NCBI GenBank assembly: GCA_938038825.1
Contig: CALHST010000281.1
Coordinates: 1 to 10,785 of the forward strand
Source of the DNA: an uncultured Paracoccaceae bacterium
Lineage (GTDB): Bacteria > Pseudomonadota > Alphaproteobacteria > Rhodobacterales > Rhodobacteraceae
Direction of reading: 5' to 3'
Length of the DNA: 10,785 nucleotides
The position numbers and the translations under genes are program-made. The notes beneath the pieces are model-generated. The model saw only the letters and a program-made list of their open reading frames with translations. It was not told where the DNA came from and did not search any database. This document shows, piece by piece, positions 1-5,953 of this stretch; position 1 is the first letter of the stretch; each line of letters begins with the position of its first letter.

Positions 1-1107
1 GCTGCGTTCTGATGCATATGTTGGAGCCAGAACCTGCCCGGCAGAGCCTGCATAAGTCACAATCGACACCTGATCTTCTGGGCGCAAGGCGTTCAACATC
101 AAGCGGAACGATTGTTTGAGCAGTGGTAATTTGTTGGCTTGATTCATCGAACCAGAGGTATCGATCAGGAACACAAGGTTCAGAGCTGGGCGGTCTTCAA
201 CCGCGGGCAAAGCGCCTTGAATACCAATGTGAACCAGTTTGGTATCTGGGTTCCATGGCGTTTCGCTTACGGCAATTGTGGGTTCAAACGCCCGATCATT
301 TGGCGCGGGATAATCGTAGGTGAAGTAGTTGATCATTTCTTCAATCCGCACCGCATCCGGGTTGGGCAATTGCCCCTGCCTCAACGCATTTCGAATGACG
401 GCATAAGAGGCCGTGTCGACGTCAATGGAGAACGTGGAGACGGGATTTTCAGAGGTGAACTTCAACGGGTTTGATGCAGTATTTGCGAAAGATTCTGTAT
501 TGGGAAGCTCGGGTGCCGTCAGATCCGACACAGTCGCAACAGGCGACGGTGCAACCAGACTGCGGTCAGCTATTGACTGCCGGCTCCTGTTTTCAACTTT
601 CGCAGTGACCTGTTCTTGTCCGATTTCAGAGTGTACCAAAGGTTCACCCAATGCTGCCCTTTCGCCTGTCGCGGGACCAGTTACCGCAAGATCACTTTGC
701 GCGGTCAGTGCCTGCCGAGGTGCAACACCGGTTCGTTTTGAAATAGATGTCTCATCCGCAGCCTCGGATTCCACAGCGGGACCAACACGGTCACGAAAGC
801 TCTCTGAACCAAACGGGTTCCCCGAATTGCCTTCGTTCCAATAGACAAACGTGGCCAAGCCAAACGCAGCGCAGGCAGTGGATGCGGTTAGTGCTGCCGG
901 GGATGTCATAGATCTCAACATGGTTCGTACTCCTGTCCAAAGCGCCCAACCGGGGCGATCAGACATAAGACGCGCCTGATCACGCGATCCTTGGAGATCT
1001 TCGAAATTTTTCTGCGCCATCGCCAGATGCGCCGCTTTTGTGGCGGTATCCACAGGCGGGGTTGCCTTGGCCACGGCGGTTTTGAGGTCGTCCAGATCAT
1101 CTGTCAT
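1..1107 (-). CDS. von Willebrand factor A domain protein with cytoplasmic N-terminus and one TM segment (3' end outside window)
   Basis: The open frame runs off the left edge; 369 codons are visible. The first about 65 residues are hydrophilic and include LMSDRPGWALW. A single hydrophobic segment follows at about residues 70-90, then a low-complexity linker. A YfbK-type vWF_A N-terminal domain starts at about residue 222 (FSIDVDTASYAVIRNAL, then EEMINYFTYDYP). The vWA domain opens at about residue 310 with the MIDAS motif DTSGS at 316-320, which normally coordinates a divalent metal and mediates protein binding. The ATG at 1107 is chosen because the frame is open throughout, it is preceded by AGAGGA about 6 nt upstream, and it overlaps the sigma-factor stop as ATGA. 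The ATG at 921 would fall just before the TM segment and discard the N-terminus. Placing the N-terminus in the cytoplasm and the vWA domain in the periplasm is inference. A role as partner or anti-sigma factor of the adjacent sigma factor is likewise inference from gene order. Confidence 0.9.
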   Translation of the reverse strand, partial: MTDDLDDLKTAVAKATPPVDTATKAAHLAMAQKNFEDLQGSRDQARLMSDRPGWALWTGVRTMLRSMTSPAALTASTACAAFGLATFVYWNEGNSGNPFGSESFRDRVGPAVESEAADETSISKRTGVAPRQALTAQSDLAVTGPATGERAALGEPLVHSEIGQEQVTAKVENRSRQSIADRSLVAPSPVATVSDLTAPELPNTESFANTASNPLKFTSENPVSTFSIDVDTASYAVIRNALRQGQLPNPDAVRIEEMINYFTYDYPAPNDRAFEPTIAVSETPWNPDTKLVHIGIQGALPAVEDRPALNLVFLIDTSGSMNQANKLPLLKQSFRLMLNALRPEDQVSIVTYAGSAGQVLAPTYASERS

Positions 1108-1646
1108 ATCTGTTCCTCTTGCTCGCGCAGCATGCGCAGGTGTTTCTTAGCCTCAGAGATGCGCCAACTGATGGTCCCTTCGGAAACATCCAAAACGGCA
1201 GCGGCGTCTTTATGGGTCATGTCGTCCAGCACCAAGGCCAAAGTATCGCGCAAATCGTCTGGAAGTTGGCGCATGGTGGTCATCAACCAATCTTGGCGCG
1301 CGGCGTCTTCTGCATTTGCAGCCAAGCGGTTTGTTTCCCAATCCCCCCACCCATCCGAAGCCCGCGCATGCGTGGCCTGTTTGCGGCGGCGATCATGGGC
1401 GGCGTTGATCGCGATGCGATAAAGCCACGTGGTAAAGGCCGACTCTCCACGAAACCCTTGGAGCTTGCGTGGCAGTGCGGCACAGACATCCTGTGTCAGA
1501 TCTTCGGCCTCGTGCTGTGACCCTGTTAATCGAAAAGCAAGTCGAAACAGCCCATCATAGCAGCGCGACAACAGGGCCGAGAACGCCTCTCCGTCACCAC
1601 TTGCGGCAGCCATCGCCAAATCTGTCTCACTCACATTCATGCGCAT
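1104..1646 (-). CDS. ECF-type RNA polymerase sigma factor
   Basis: This is a sigma-70 family protein of about 180 residues, the usual size for an ECF factor with only regions 2 and 4. Region 2 is seen in FRLAFRLTGSQHEAEDLTQD and, further on, in FRGESAFTTWLYRIAINAAH followed by a basic stretch DRRRK. Region 4 is seen in LPDDLRDTLALVLDDMTHKD followed by the helix-turn-helix AAAVLDVSEGTISWRISEAK. The frame is open back to a TTG at 1676, but ATG codons at 1646 and 1640 fit the family N-terminus better (MNVSETDLAMAAASGDGEAF). No clear Shine-Dalgarno site precedes either ATG, so the start is uncertain by a few codons. The stop overlaps the vWA start by 4 bp, so the two are probably translationally coupled. 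ECF factors are usually controlled by a cognate anti-sigma factor, often co-transcribed; here the only candidate next door is the vWA protein. Confidence 0.93.
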   Translation of the reverse strand: MRMNVSETDLAMAAASGDGEAFSALLSRCYDGLFRLAFRLTGSQHEAEDLTQDVCAALPRKLQGFRGESAFTTWLYRIAINAAHDRRRKQATHARASDGWGDWETNRLAANAEDAARQDWLMTTMRQLPDDLRDTLALVLDDMTHKDAAAVLDVSEGTISWRISEAKKHLRMLREQEEQI

Positions 1647-1682
1647 CACAGTTGTTAGACGCAGCCTGCGGGTCAATCCTTG

Positions 1683-1712
1683 GCCAGATTTGGAAAAAAT
1701 TTCCGAAATGGC
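1683..1712. repeat. Imperfect inverted repeat between the hydrolase stop and the sigma-factor gene
   Basis: The arms are GCCAGATTTGGAAA and TTTCCGAAATGGC, with an inner part GGAAA-AAA-TTTCC and outer GCCA/TGGC offset by one base. It begins 4 bp beyond the hydrolase stop codon and ends about 37-43 bp before the possible sigma-factor starts. It lacks a GC-rich stem followed by a T-run on either strand, so it is a poor rho-independent terminator. A protein-binding operator is equally possible. Function is not shown by the sequence. Confidence 0.4.
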
Positions 1713-1716
1713 AAAT

Positions 1717-2427
1717 TTAACTAAGCAAAAACGGTTTGTTCATCCATTCGCGAAGCGCGGCTGTGGTTTCTGTCGGTTGCTCTAAACTGGGCAAATGCCC
1801 ACTGTCTGGCAAAACAACCAATTCCGCATGTGGTATTAGTTCCGACATGAACTCGTGGCGTTTAACGGGGCAAAGCTGATCATGCGCGCCACATAAAACC
1901 AAGGTCGATACTTTGGTTTTGCTTAGAACCATTTGCTGGTCTTTGCGGCGTTGCAAGGCACGGGATTGGCGCACAAACACTTCCGGCCCAAGGGTTTCCG
2001 CCATATCCATAACCATCGACAGGATTTCCTGACGGTAAGGTCCCGGGGCCAGATAGTTGGGTTTCATTTCATCGCGCATCACATCAGTTAATCGCCCTGT
2101 GCGAACTTTGATGATCTGCGGTTCGCGCGCAGCAGCCACCTGCGGCGTTTCAGGTAATGGGTTTGTGGACATCAATGCCAAACGGCTGACCCGATCTGGG
2201 GCCCGGCGCAATATCTCCATCGCCACGATGCCGCCCATGCTTAGTCCCGCCAAGGCAAAGCGACGTGGCAATTGATCCAAAAGACCCGAGGCGATCTCTT
2301 CGATCCGTTCACCTTGTGTAATCGGTGCGACCATTACGGCATAATCGGCTGATAACTCTGCGATTTGGGGGCCAAACAGCCGCGCATCGCACATCATACC
2401 AGGTAAAAGAACCAATGGTTCAGGCAT
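1717..2427 (-). CDS. Alpha/beta hydrolase
   Basis: This is a compact 236-residue alpha/beta-hydrolase-fold protein without signal peptide or membrane segment, so probably cytoplasmic. The oxyanion region near the N-terminus is LVLLPGMMCDARLF, with LPG in place of the common HG. The nucleophile elbow is GLSMGG with Ser63. The acid is probably Asp183 in LCGAHDQLCP, and the base His211 in DSGHLPSLEQP, so a full catalytic triad is present. The overall pattern is like small esterase/lactonase-type members of the fold; the substrate cannot be told. It stands 115 bp downstream of the second LysM protein and 70 bp upstream of the sigma factor, so it could be an independent unit or part of either transcript. 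A possible -10 element TAGAAT lies at 2444-2439, just before the ATG, without a convincing -35. Confidence 0.9.
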   Translation of the reverse strand: MPEPLVLLPGMMCDARLFGPQIAELSADYAVMVAPITQGERIEEIASGLLDQLPRRFALAGLSMGGIVAMEILRRAPDRVSRLALMSTNPLPETPQVAAAREPQIIKVRTGRLTDVMRDEMKPNYLAPGPYRQEILSMVMDMAETLGPEVFVRQSRALQRRKDQQMVLSKTKVSTLVLCGAHDQLCPVKRHEFMSELIPHAELVVLPDSGHLPSLEQPTETTAALREWMNKPFLLS

Positions 2428-2542
2428 GTAACACTCTTATTCTATTGGTCCCAATGACCCGCCAAAAGGGCGGTATTGCGCCTGTCCTGACGTGTGTGCC
2501 CATCAAGAGCAAGCCAGAAAGCGCGTCTTGCCGAAGTTTCGC

Positions 2543-3610
2543 CTATTGCTCCACGGACTGCCAAAACTTGTCGACATGGTCTTTTACGATACTGTCATAG
2601 CGCGGCGAGCCTCGCAAAGCTGCCAATCCCGTGTTGAACCGATACAAAAACGACGTCCCGCGCCAATAGTTTTTGGGCACCGCAGCATGCAAGCCCTGGA
2701 TGGATACCGGGGTGGGCAAAGACGCAACAACGTCTGTCAGGCCCATCTGGTGCAGTTTTTGAACCCCCAGAAATTCGTTCACTGCAACGGCGTCCACTTG
2801 GCCTGCCACTAACATGTCAAAGCATTGCTCGGCACTTGCGGGTTGTTCCAGGGTCACCAAACCGCTGCTGATCCAGGACCGTCCCACGGCATCCAGATCG
2901 TCGGTGTAAAACACAGAGGGGCGGCACAGTGTTTTTCCGTGCACATCGCTTTCCTGATAATAGGCAAAGGCGCTATCGGTACGCGTGAAAAACAGAACGG
3001 CAACGTCCAAAAGCGGTTCCGTAAAGTGGAAGGTCTTACATTTGTACTGATCAGGGTCCGCCGCGCAGTTGGGTAATGCTGCCGGGAAGATCAAATCAAT
3101 CGACCCGTTTTGCGCCAATTCCGCTTTTTCAGTCCAATCATCGTCCCGCATAAAGGAATAGGGAATGGGGTTTGGAATGTCCTTCATCGCTGCGCTCACG
3201 ATATCCGATAACATCCGTTGCGCGGGCCAATCGGGATCTGTGAAGGGTGGATACCCTGCCCCTTGAGGTACCGGCGGCAGCTGCTGAGGGCGCGATAGCG
3301 GGCTTGCCGCCAAGGCCGTCACTGTGTCCTCAAGCACAGGTTCGACTGGTGCCACCGATGTGACCACACTGCCTTCTGGGCAAGGGATGCTCAGAACTTC
3401 CCCAACAGGAACATCGACAAGGGTCGCACCACCAAGTTGCGGATTAACATAGAAGATCAACGACCATTTCGTCATGTCGCCAAGGGTGCGTTCCGCGATG
3501 GAAAACAATGTGTCCCCGGACTGCACAGTATAACTTGGTTGGCACGCCGTTGCGGCTTGTGCCAATCCCAGTGTCAGCCCCGCAACGAGTGCCGTCATTC
3601 GCAAATGCAT
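2543..3610 (-). CDS. Secreted LysM plus solute-binding domain protein, downstream paralogue
   Basis: The 355-residue protein starts with a signal peptide (hydrophobic stretch to about residue 20, ending AQAATA). A LysM domain follows at about 27-77 (YTVQSGDTLFSIAERTLGD, then an NP-containing loop and VPVGEVLSIPC). LysM domains bind N-acetylglucosamine-containing glycans such as peptidoglycan. After a Pro-rich linker, residues about 115-355 resemble a periplasmic solute-binding domain of the family 3 type (GKTLCRPS, then QCFDMLVAGQVDAVAVNEF). It is paralogous along its length to the gene just upstream, with all six cysteines (23, 77, 182, 191, 229, 263) in matching places. The gap between the two genes is 27 bp, so they are surely co-transcribed. 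The AGGGAG ribosome-binding site supports the ATG at 3610 over the one at 3619. The ligand is unknown, and no permease or ATPase gene is adjacent. Confidence 0.88.
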   Translation of the reverse strand: MHLRMTALVAGLTLGLAQAATACQPSYTVQSGDTLFSIAERTLGDMTKWSLIFYVNPQLGGATLVDVPVGEVLSIPCPEGSVVTSVAPVEPVLEDTVTALAASPLSRPQQLPPVPQGAGYPPFTDPDWPAQRMLSDIVSAAMKDIPNPIPYSFMRDDDWTEKAELAQNGSIDLIFPAALPNCAADPDQYKCKTFHFTEPLLDVAVLFFTRTDSAFAYYQESDVHGKTLCRPSVFYTDDLDAVGRSWISSGLVTLEQPASAEQCFDMLVAGQVDAVAVNEFLGVQKLHQMGLTDVVASLPTPVSIQGLHAAVPKNYWRGTSFLYRFNTGLAALRGSPRYDSIVKDHVDKFWQSVEQ

Positions 3611-3619
3611 ATGGATCAT

Positions 3620-3625
3620 CTCCCT
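3620..3625 (-). promoter_or_regulatory. Ribosome-binding site deciding the start of the downstream LysM gene
   Basis: AGGGAG reads on the minus strand directly against the upstream in-frame ATG (3619, zero spacing) and 9 nt from the ATG at 3610. Only the second spacing is workable, so the protein should begin MHLRMTALVAGL. Confidence 0.65.
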
Positions 3626-3637
3626 GTCGCGCTGGCT

Positions 3638-4741
3638 TTAGAAATTGGCCCAGATTTGAGACATATGGCGATTGACGATTTCACCGTACTGACCGTTTGT
3701 CTTAATTCCAGCCAGTCCGGAGTTGATCGCCGTCAACAACACGTCTGCTTGCGGATGGTCTTTGTGGACCAGAACGTGCAGCCCCGTGATCGACACCGGG
3801 CGTGACTGAACGGCTTCGATCTGATCTGACAAATCCAAGGCTTTGATGGCATCGCGCGCGGTAAATTCATTCATTACCACGGCTTCCACTTCGCCCGCTG
3901 ACAGCATTTTAAAGCAATCATTCACACTGCGCGGCTGCACCAAAGTCACTTTGTTTTCGGCAACCCAGTTTCGTCCGTTCTGATCCAACATATGGGTCAA
4001 ATAACCTTCGGGACGGCACAAGGTGCGCCCTTCCAGATCACCGTCCACTTGAAACGGGATCGGGCTGGATTTGTTGACGAACAGCAGGACCAGATATTCG
4101 AACATCGGCTCTGAGAAGTGATAGTTGGCACACCGGCCTTCATTGGGCGTGCTGTCGCAATCCGGTTGCGCCCAGGGAAAGGCCATTTCCATCACGTGTT
4201 CCGGCATCAGCGCACTTAAATGAGACGACCAGTCATTGATCCAAAACGTTTTGTATCCGTCTTGCCCCACAGCATCCGTCATCGCGGCTTCCACCACTTC
4301 GGCCAGCAACCCGTCTGCCATCAGACCACGTTGGGTAAAGGGCGCAAAATCATCACCCGTGACCAGTTTGATCCGCGGCAATGCGATCGGAGAACTCAGC
4401 AATCCTGTCGCAGCCCGTGTGACAACGGCTTCGGGTTCCACGGCTTTGGGTTTGGCAGTGCTGGCCAACTTTTCGCCGCCAGACAGCCCGACCGGCAGGC
4501 CTGAAATACAGGTGATCGACAGCTTTTGACCCACACGGATAGAGTCAGGATTTTCGCCAACGGCCTTCATGTTGATGGTGTGGATGCTGGTCCAAAGTCG
4601 GGCATTTTTGTAAAGCGAATCCGCGATTGCGCTTAAAGAGTCACCACCTTTTACCGTGTAAGTCCCTCCGCAGGTTTCCGCTAATGATGCGCCCGCAAAA
4701 AGTGATGCTGCAACTGTCGCTGCTCCCAGAAGTCGTCTCAT
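3638..4741 (-). CDS. Secreted LysM plus solute-binding domain protein, upstream paralogue
   Basis: The 367-residue protein has a clean signal peptide (MRRLLGAATVAASLFAGASLA, cleavage probably at ASLA/ETC near residue 21). A LysM domain lies at about 26-78 (YTVKGGDSLSAIADSLYKN, then INMKAVGENPDSIRVGQKL). A linker leads to a solute-binding domain from about residue 123 (IKLVTGDDFAPFT, the usual first strand of family 3 solute-binding proteins). Later landmarks are NYHFSEPMFEYLVLLFVNK, GRTLCRPEG and CFKMLSAGEVEAVVMNEF. Cysteines 24, 78, 195, 204, 242 and 276 match those of the paralogue downstream, with identical spacing within each presumed pair (54, 9 and 34 residues). The likely location is the periplasm, tethered non-covalently to glycan. 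Transport, chaperone or sensor roles are all possible; the lack of ABC partner genes argues against simple import. It is first in its pair and follows the regulatory segment 4742-4822. Confidence 0.9.
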   Translation of the reverse strand: MRRLLGAATVAASLFAGASLAETCGGTYTVKGGDSLSAIADSLYKNARLWTSIHTINMKAVGENPDSIRVGQKLSITCISGLPVGLSGGEKLASTAKPKAVEPEAVVTRAATGLLSSPIALPRIKLVTGDDFAPFTQRGLMADGLLAEVVEAAMTDAVGQDGYKTFWINDWSSHLSALMPEHVMEMAFPWAQPDCDSTPNEGRCANYHFSEPMFEYLVLLFVNKSSPIPFQVDGDLEGRTLCRPEGYLTHMLDQNGRNWVAENKVTLVQPRSVNDCFKMLSAGEVEAVVMNEFTARDAIKALDLSDQIEAVQSRPVSITGLHVLVHKDHPQADVLLTAINSGLAGIKTNGQYGEIVNRHMSQIWANF

Positions 4742-4748
4742 GAATCAT

Positions 4749-4765
4749 CCCCAGTAAATCTGGGG
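4749..4765 (-). promoter_or_regulatory. Hairpin covering the ribosome-binding site of the first LysM gene
   Basis: A perfect 6-bp inverted repeat, CCCCAG and CTGGGG with loop ATTTA on the minus strand, lies immediately 5' of the start codon at 4741. The GGGG of the right arm, followed by ATGATTC, is the only Shine-Dalgarno-like sequence for this gene, about 7 nt from the ATG. In the mRNA the ribosome-binding site would be paired with the left arm. Translational control is inference; the hairpin itself is read directly. Confidence 0.5.
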
Positions 4766-4791
4766 TAACGCAACATCATCGTGTGGGCGCG

Positions 4792-4809
4792 GTCAACAGT
4801 ACGTCAACA
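4792..4809 (-). promoter_or_regulatory. Direct repeat TGTTGAC-N4-TGTTGAC upstream of the LysM pair
   Basis: Two perfect 7-bp copies of TGTTGAC on the minus strand are separated by GTAC, giving an 11-bp period, one helical turn. This is the 7-4-7 architecture known for DNA boxes of OmpR/PhoB-family response regulators, although the sequence itself is not the Pho box consensus. Each copy also contains TTGAC, so either could serve as a -35 element; no good -10 is seen at the right distance. It lies about 50-70 bp upstream of the LysM start codon. Confidence 0.4.
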
Positions 4810-4812
4810 TAT

Positions 4813-4821
4813 TGTGGATAA
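4813..4821 (-). promoter_or_regulatory. Perfect match to the DnaA box TTATCCACA
   Basis: TTATCCACA reads on the minus strand just after the stop codon of the M15-like gene and a few bases before the direct repeat. A one-mismatch copy TCATCCACA is on the plus strand at 4842-4850, inside the end of that gene. A single perfect 9-mer in a window this size has a modest probability of arising by chance (somewhat under one in ten), so binding is not established. Confidence 0.25.
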
Positions 4822-4822
4822 C

Positions 4823-5476
4823 TTACGCGAAAAACACGTTTTCATCCACAGCATGATGCCTTTTGAAGGTCGGAAAGTCCGCGTAACGCCGCTTTCGTTG
4901 GGCGAATGGCTCAACCGGATCTTCGTCCCGCCGCAGCAACAGCCCGCGTGGAGCAACATAGCTGGAGATGGTCCGCCACGGCGTTGGACGCCATGATATG
5001 TTAAAGGCGCAGAGTTTGGGGAAAAACCAAAGTTCCGAATAGGGCACATGATCATGGATCCACCACGCCATGTCCCGCCAATCGCGGCCCGAATCGTACT
5101 GATCTGCAAACCATGGAATGACGATAGACGCCCCCGCGATGGCCGCATCACCGGACCCGCGATCCCAGATGTGGCACTCTTGCGGGTAGTCGTTGCGGGC
5201 ACAATTCAGTTTGTGGTCATTGCCGAACTGGTTGAGTGATGGAGACCGATACCCGGATCGTATTGCCACCCGCCCAAATGTTTCTTCCAACGGGTCCAAC
5301 AGGTGCGTACAGAACTGACGCCCGTTCTCGATGGCCAAATCCGGGTCCACAGGAATGTTTTGCAATTGGTGAATATTCGCGATTTCTGAATACAAGAATT
5401 CGCGCATGTAGAAATACTTGGACAGGCGTACCCGCCCCAATGTCTCAAGGCTCCACATGCTGCGCGGGGGCCTCAT
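4823..5476 (-). CDS. Conserved protein with M15-type (D-Ala-D-Ala carboxypeptidase-like) fold, zinc site degenerate
   Basis: This 217-residue protein has no signal peptide. Its N-terminus (MRPPRSMWSLETLGRVRLSK, then YFYMREFLYSEIANIHQL) is of a type I associate with uncharacterised Rhodobacterales proteins. The middle matches the Peptidase_M15-like pattern: an early 'REF.YSE' helix, LCTHLLDPLEETFG-like helix, and VAIRSGYRSPSLN before the metal-binding region. In active M15 enzymes HxxxxxxD and a later His bind zinc. Here His102 and Asp110 are spaced by seven residues instead of six, and the position of the last His reads AFNISW (Asn159). It is therefore probably not a normal zinc peptidase and may only bind peptidoglycan-like ligands, or do something else. 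The start at 5476 is supported by AGGGG about 9 nt upstream. It lies 45 bp downstream of the VOC gene and 81 bp upstream of the LysM pair. Confidence 0.8.
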   Translation of the reverse strand: MRPPRSMWSLETLGRVRLSKYFYMREFLYSEIANIHQLQNIPVDPDLAIENGRQFCTHLLDPLEETFGRVAIRSGYRSPSLNQFGNDHKLNCARNDYPQECHIWDRGSGDAAIAGASIVIPWFADQYDSGRDWRDMAWWIHDHVPYSELWFFPKLCAFNISWRPTPWRTISSYVAPRGLLLRRDEDPVEPFAQRKRRYADFPTFKRHHAVDENVFFA

Positions 5477-5521
5477 GTCATGGCCCCCTGCCTAAATATG
5501 TTCAGGAGCAAGTCCCGCAAA

Positions 5522-5950
5522 TCACGTATACCCGTTCCAACGGAATTCGCCCTTGGGCCCAAGCGGCGAAAACGGATTAAAGGCCACTTCCCAAATATGC
5601 CCTTCGGGATCTGAGAAATATCCGTGATGCCCCCCCCAGAACACATCAGCGGCGGGCTTCAACACTGTGCCTCCTGCAGCGGGCACTTGGTCCAAAACCT
5701 GAGCCACGTGTTCTTTTTGGGACACGTTGCACCCAAGTGTTGCCGCGCCATGCCCCAGTTGATCCACGGGAATGCCAATATCCTTGGCCAATGCGTCCAA
5801 AGGATACAAACCAAGTGTCTGTCCTATCAGATCATAAGCCACGACACCGTCTTGTGTTTCCACACGTTCCCACCCCAAAGCATCATAAAACGCACTGAGT
5901 GTTTCGACGTCTTTGACACCTAACGTGATTAAGCTAACGCGTTGATCCAT
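5522..5950 (-). CDS. VOC superfamily (glyoxalase/dioxygenase-fold) protein
   Basis: The 142-residue protein has two beta-alpha-beta-beta-beta repeats typical of the vicinal oxygen chelate fold. The N-terminal half begins VSLITLGVKDVETLSAFYDA and continues LGWERVETQDGVVAYDLIG. The C-terminal half ends GYFSDPEGHIWEVAFNPFSP, where Glu121 is the usual metal ligand position. Family members include glyoxalase I, extradiol dioxygenases and resistance proteins; nothing here fixes the reaction. The start codon is 3 bp after the stop of the S33-like hydrolase, and its ribosome-binding site AAGGA lies inside that gene, so the two are co-translated. It is probably cytoplasmic. Confidence 0.9.
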   Translation of the reverse strand: MDQRVSLITLGVKDVETLSAFYDALGWERVETQDGVVAYDLIGQTLGLYPLDALAKDIGIPVDQLGHGAATLGCNVSQKEHVAQVLDQVPAAGGTVLKPAADVFWGGHHGYFSDPEGHIWEVAFNPFSPLGPKGEFRWNGYT

Positions 5951-5953
5951 ATA

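Noticed and set aside
915..1100. A 61-codon minus-strand frame with basic, Trp-rich translation
   Set aside because: It is out of frame with, and covered by, the N-terminal extension of the vWA gene, which has the better start and overlap signals.
1647..1676. TTG at 1676 as start of the sigma factor
   Set aside because: The extra ten residues (MTRRLRLTTV) do not fit the family N-terminus, and ATG codons follow at 1646 and 1640.
2459..2473. Inverted repeat CCGCC/GGCGG as terminator after the LysM pair
   Set aside because: The 5-bp stem has no T-run after it on either strand; it may be part of the promoter region of the downstream hydrolase, but no function is supported.
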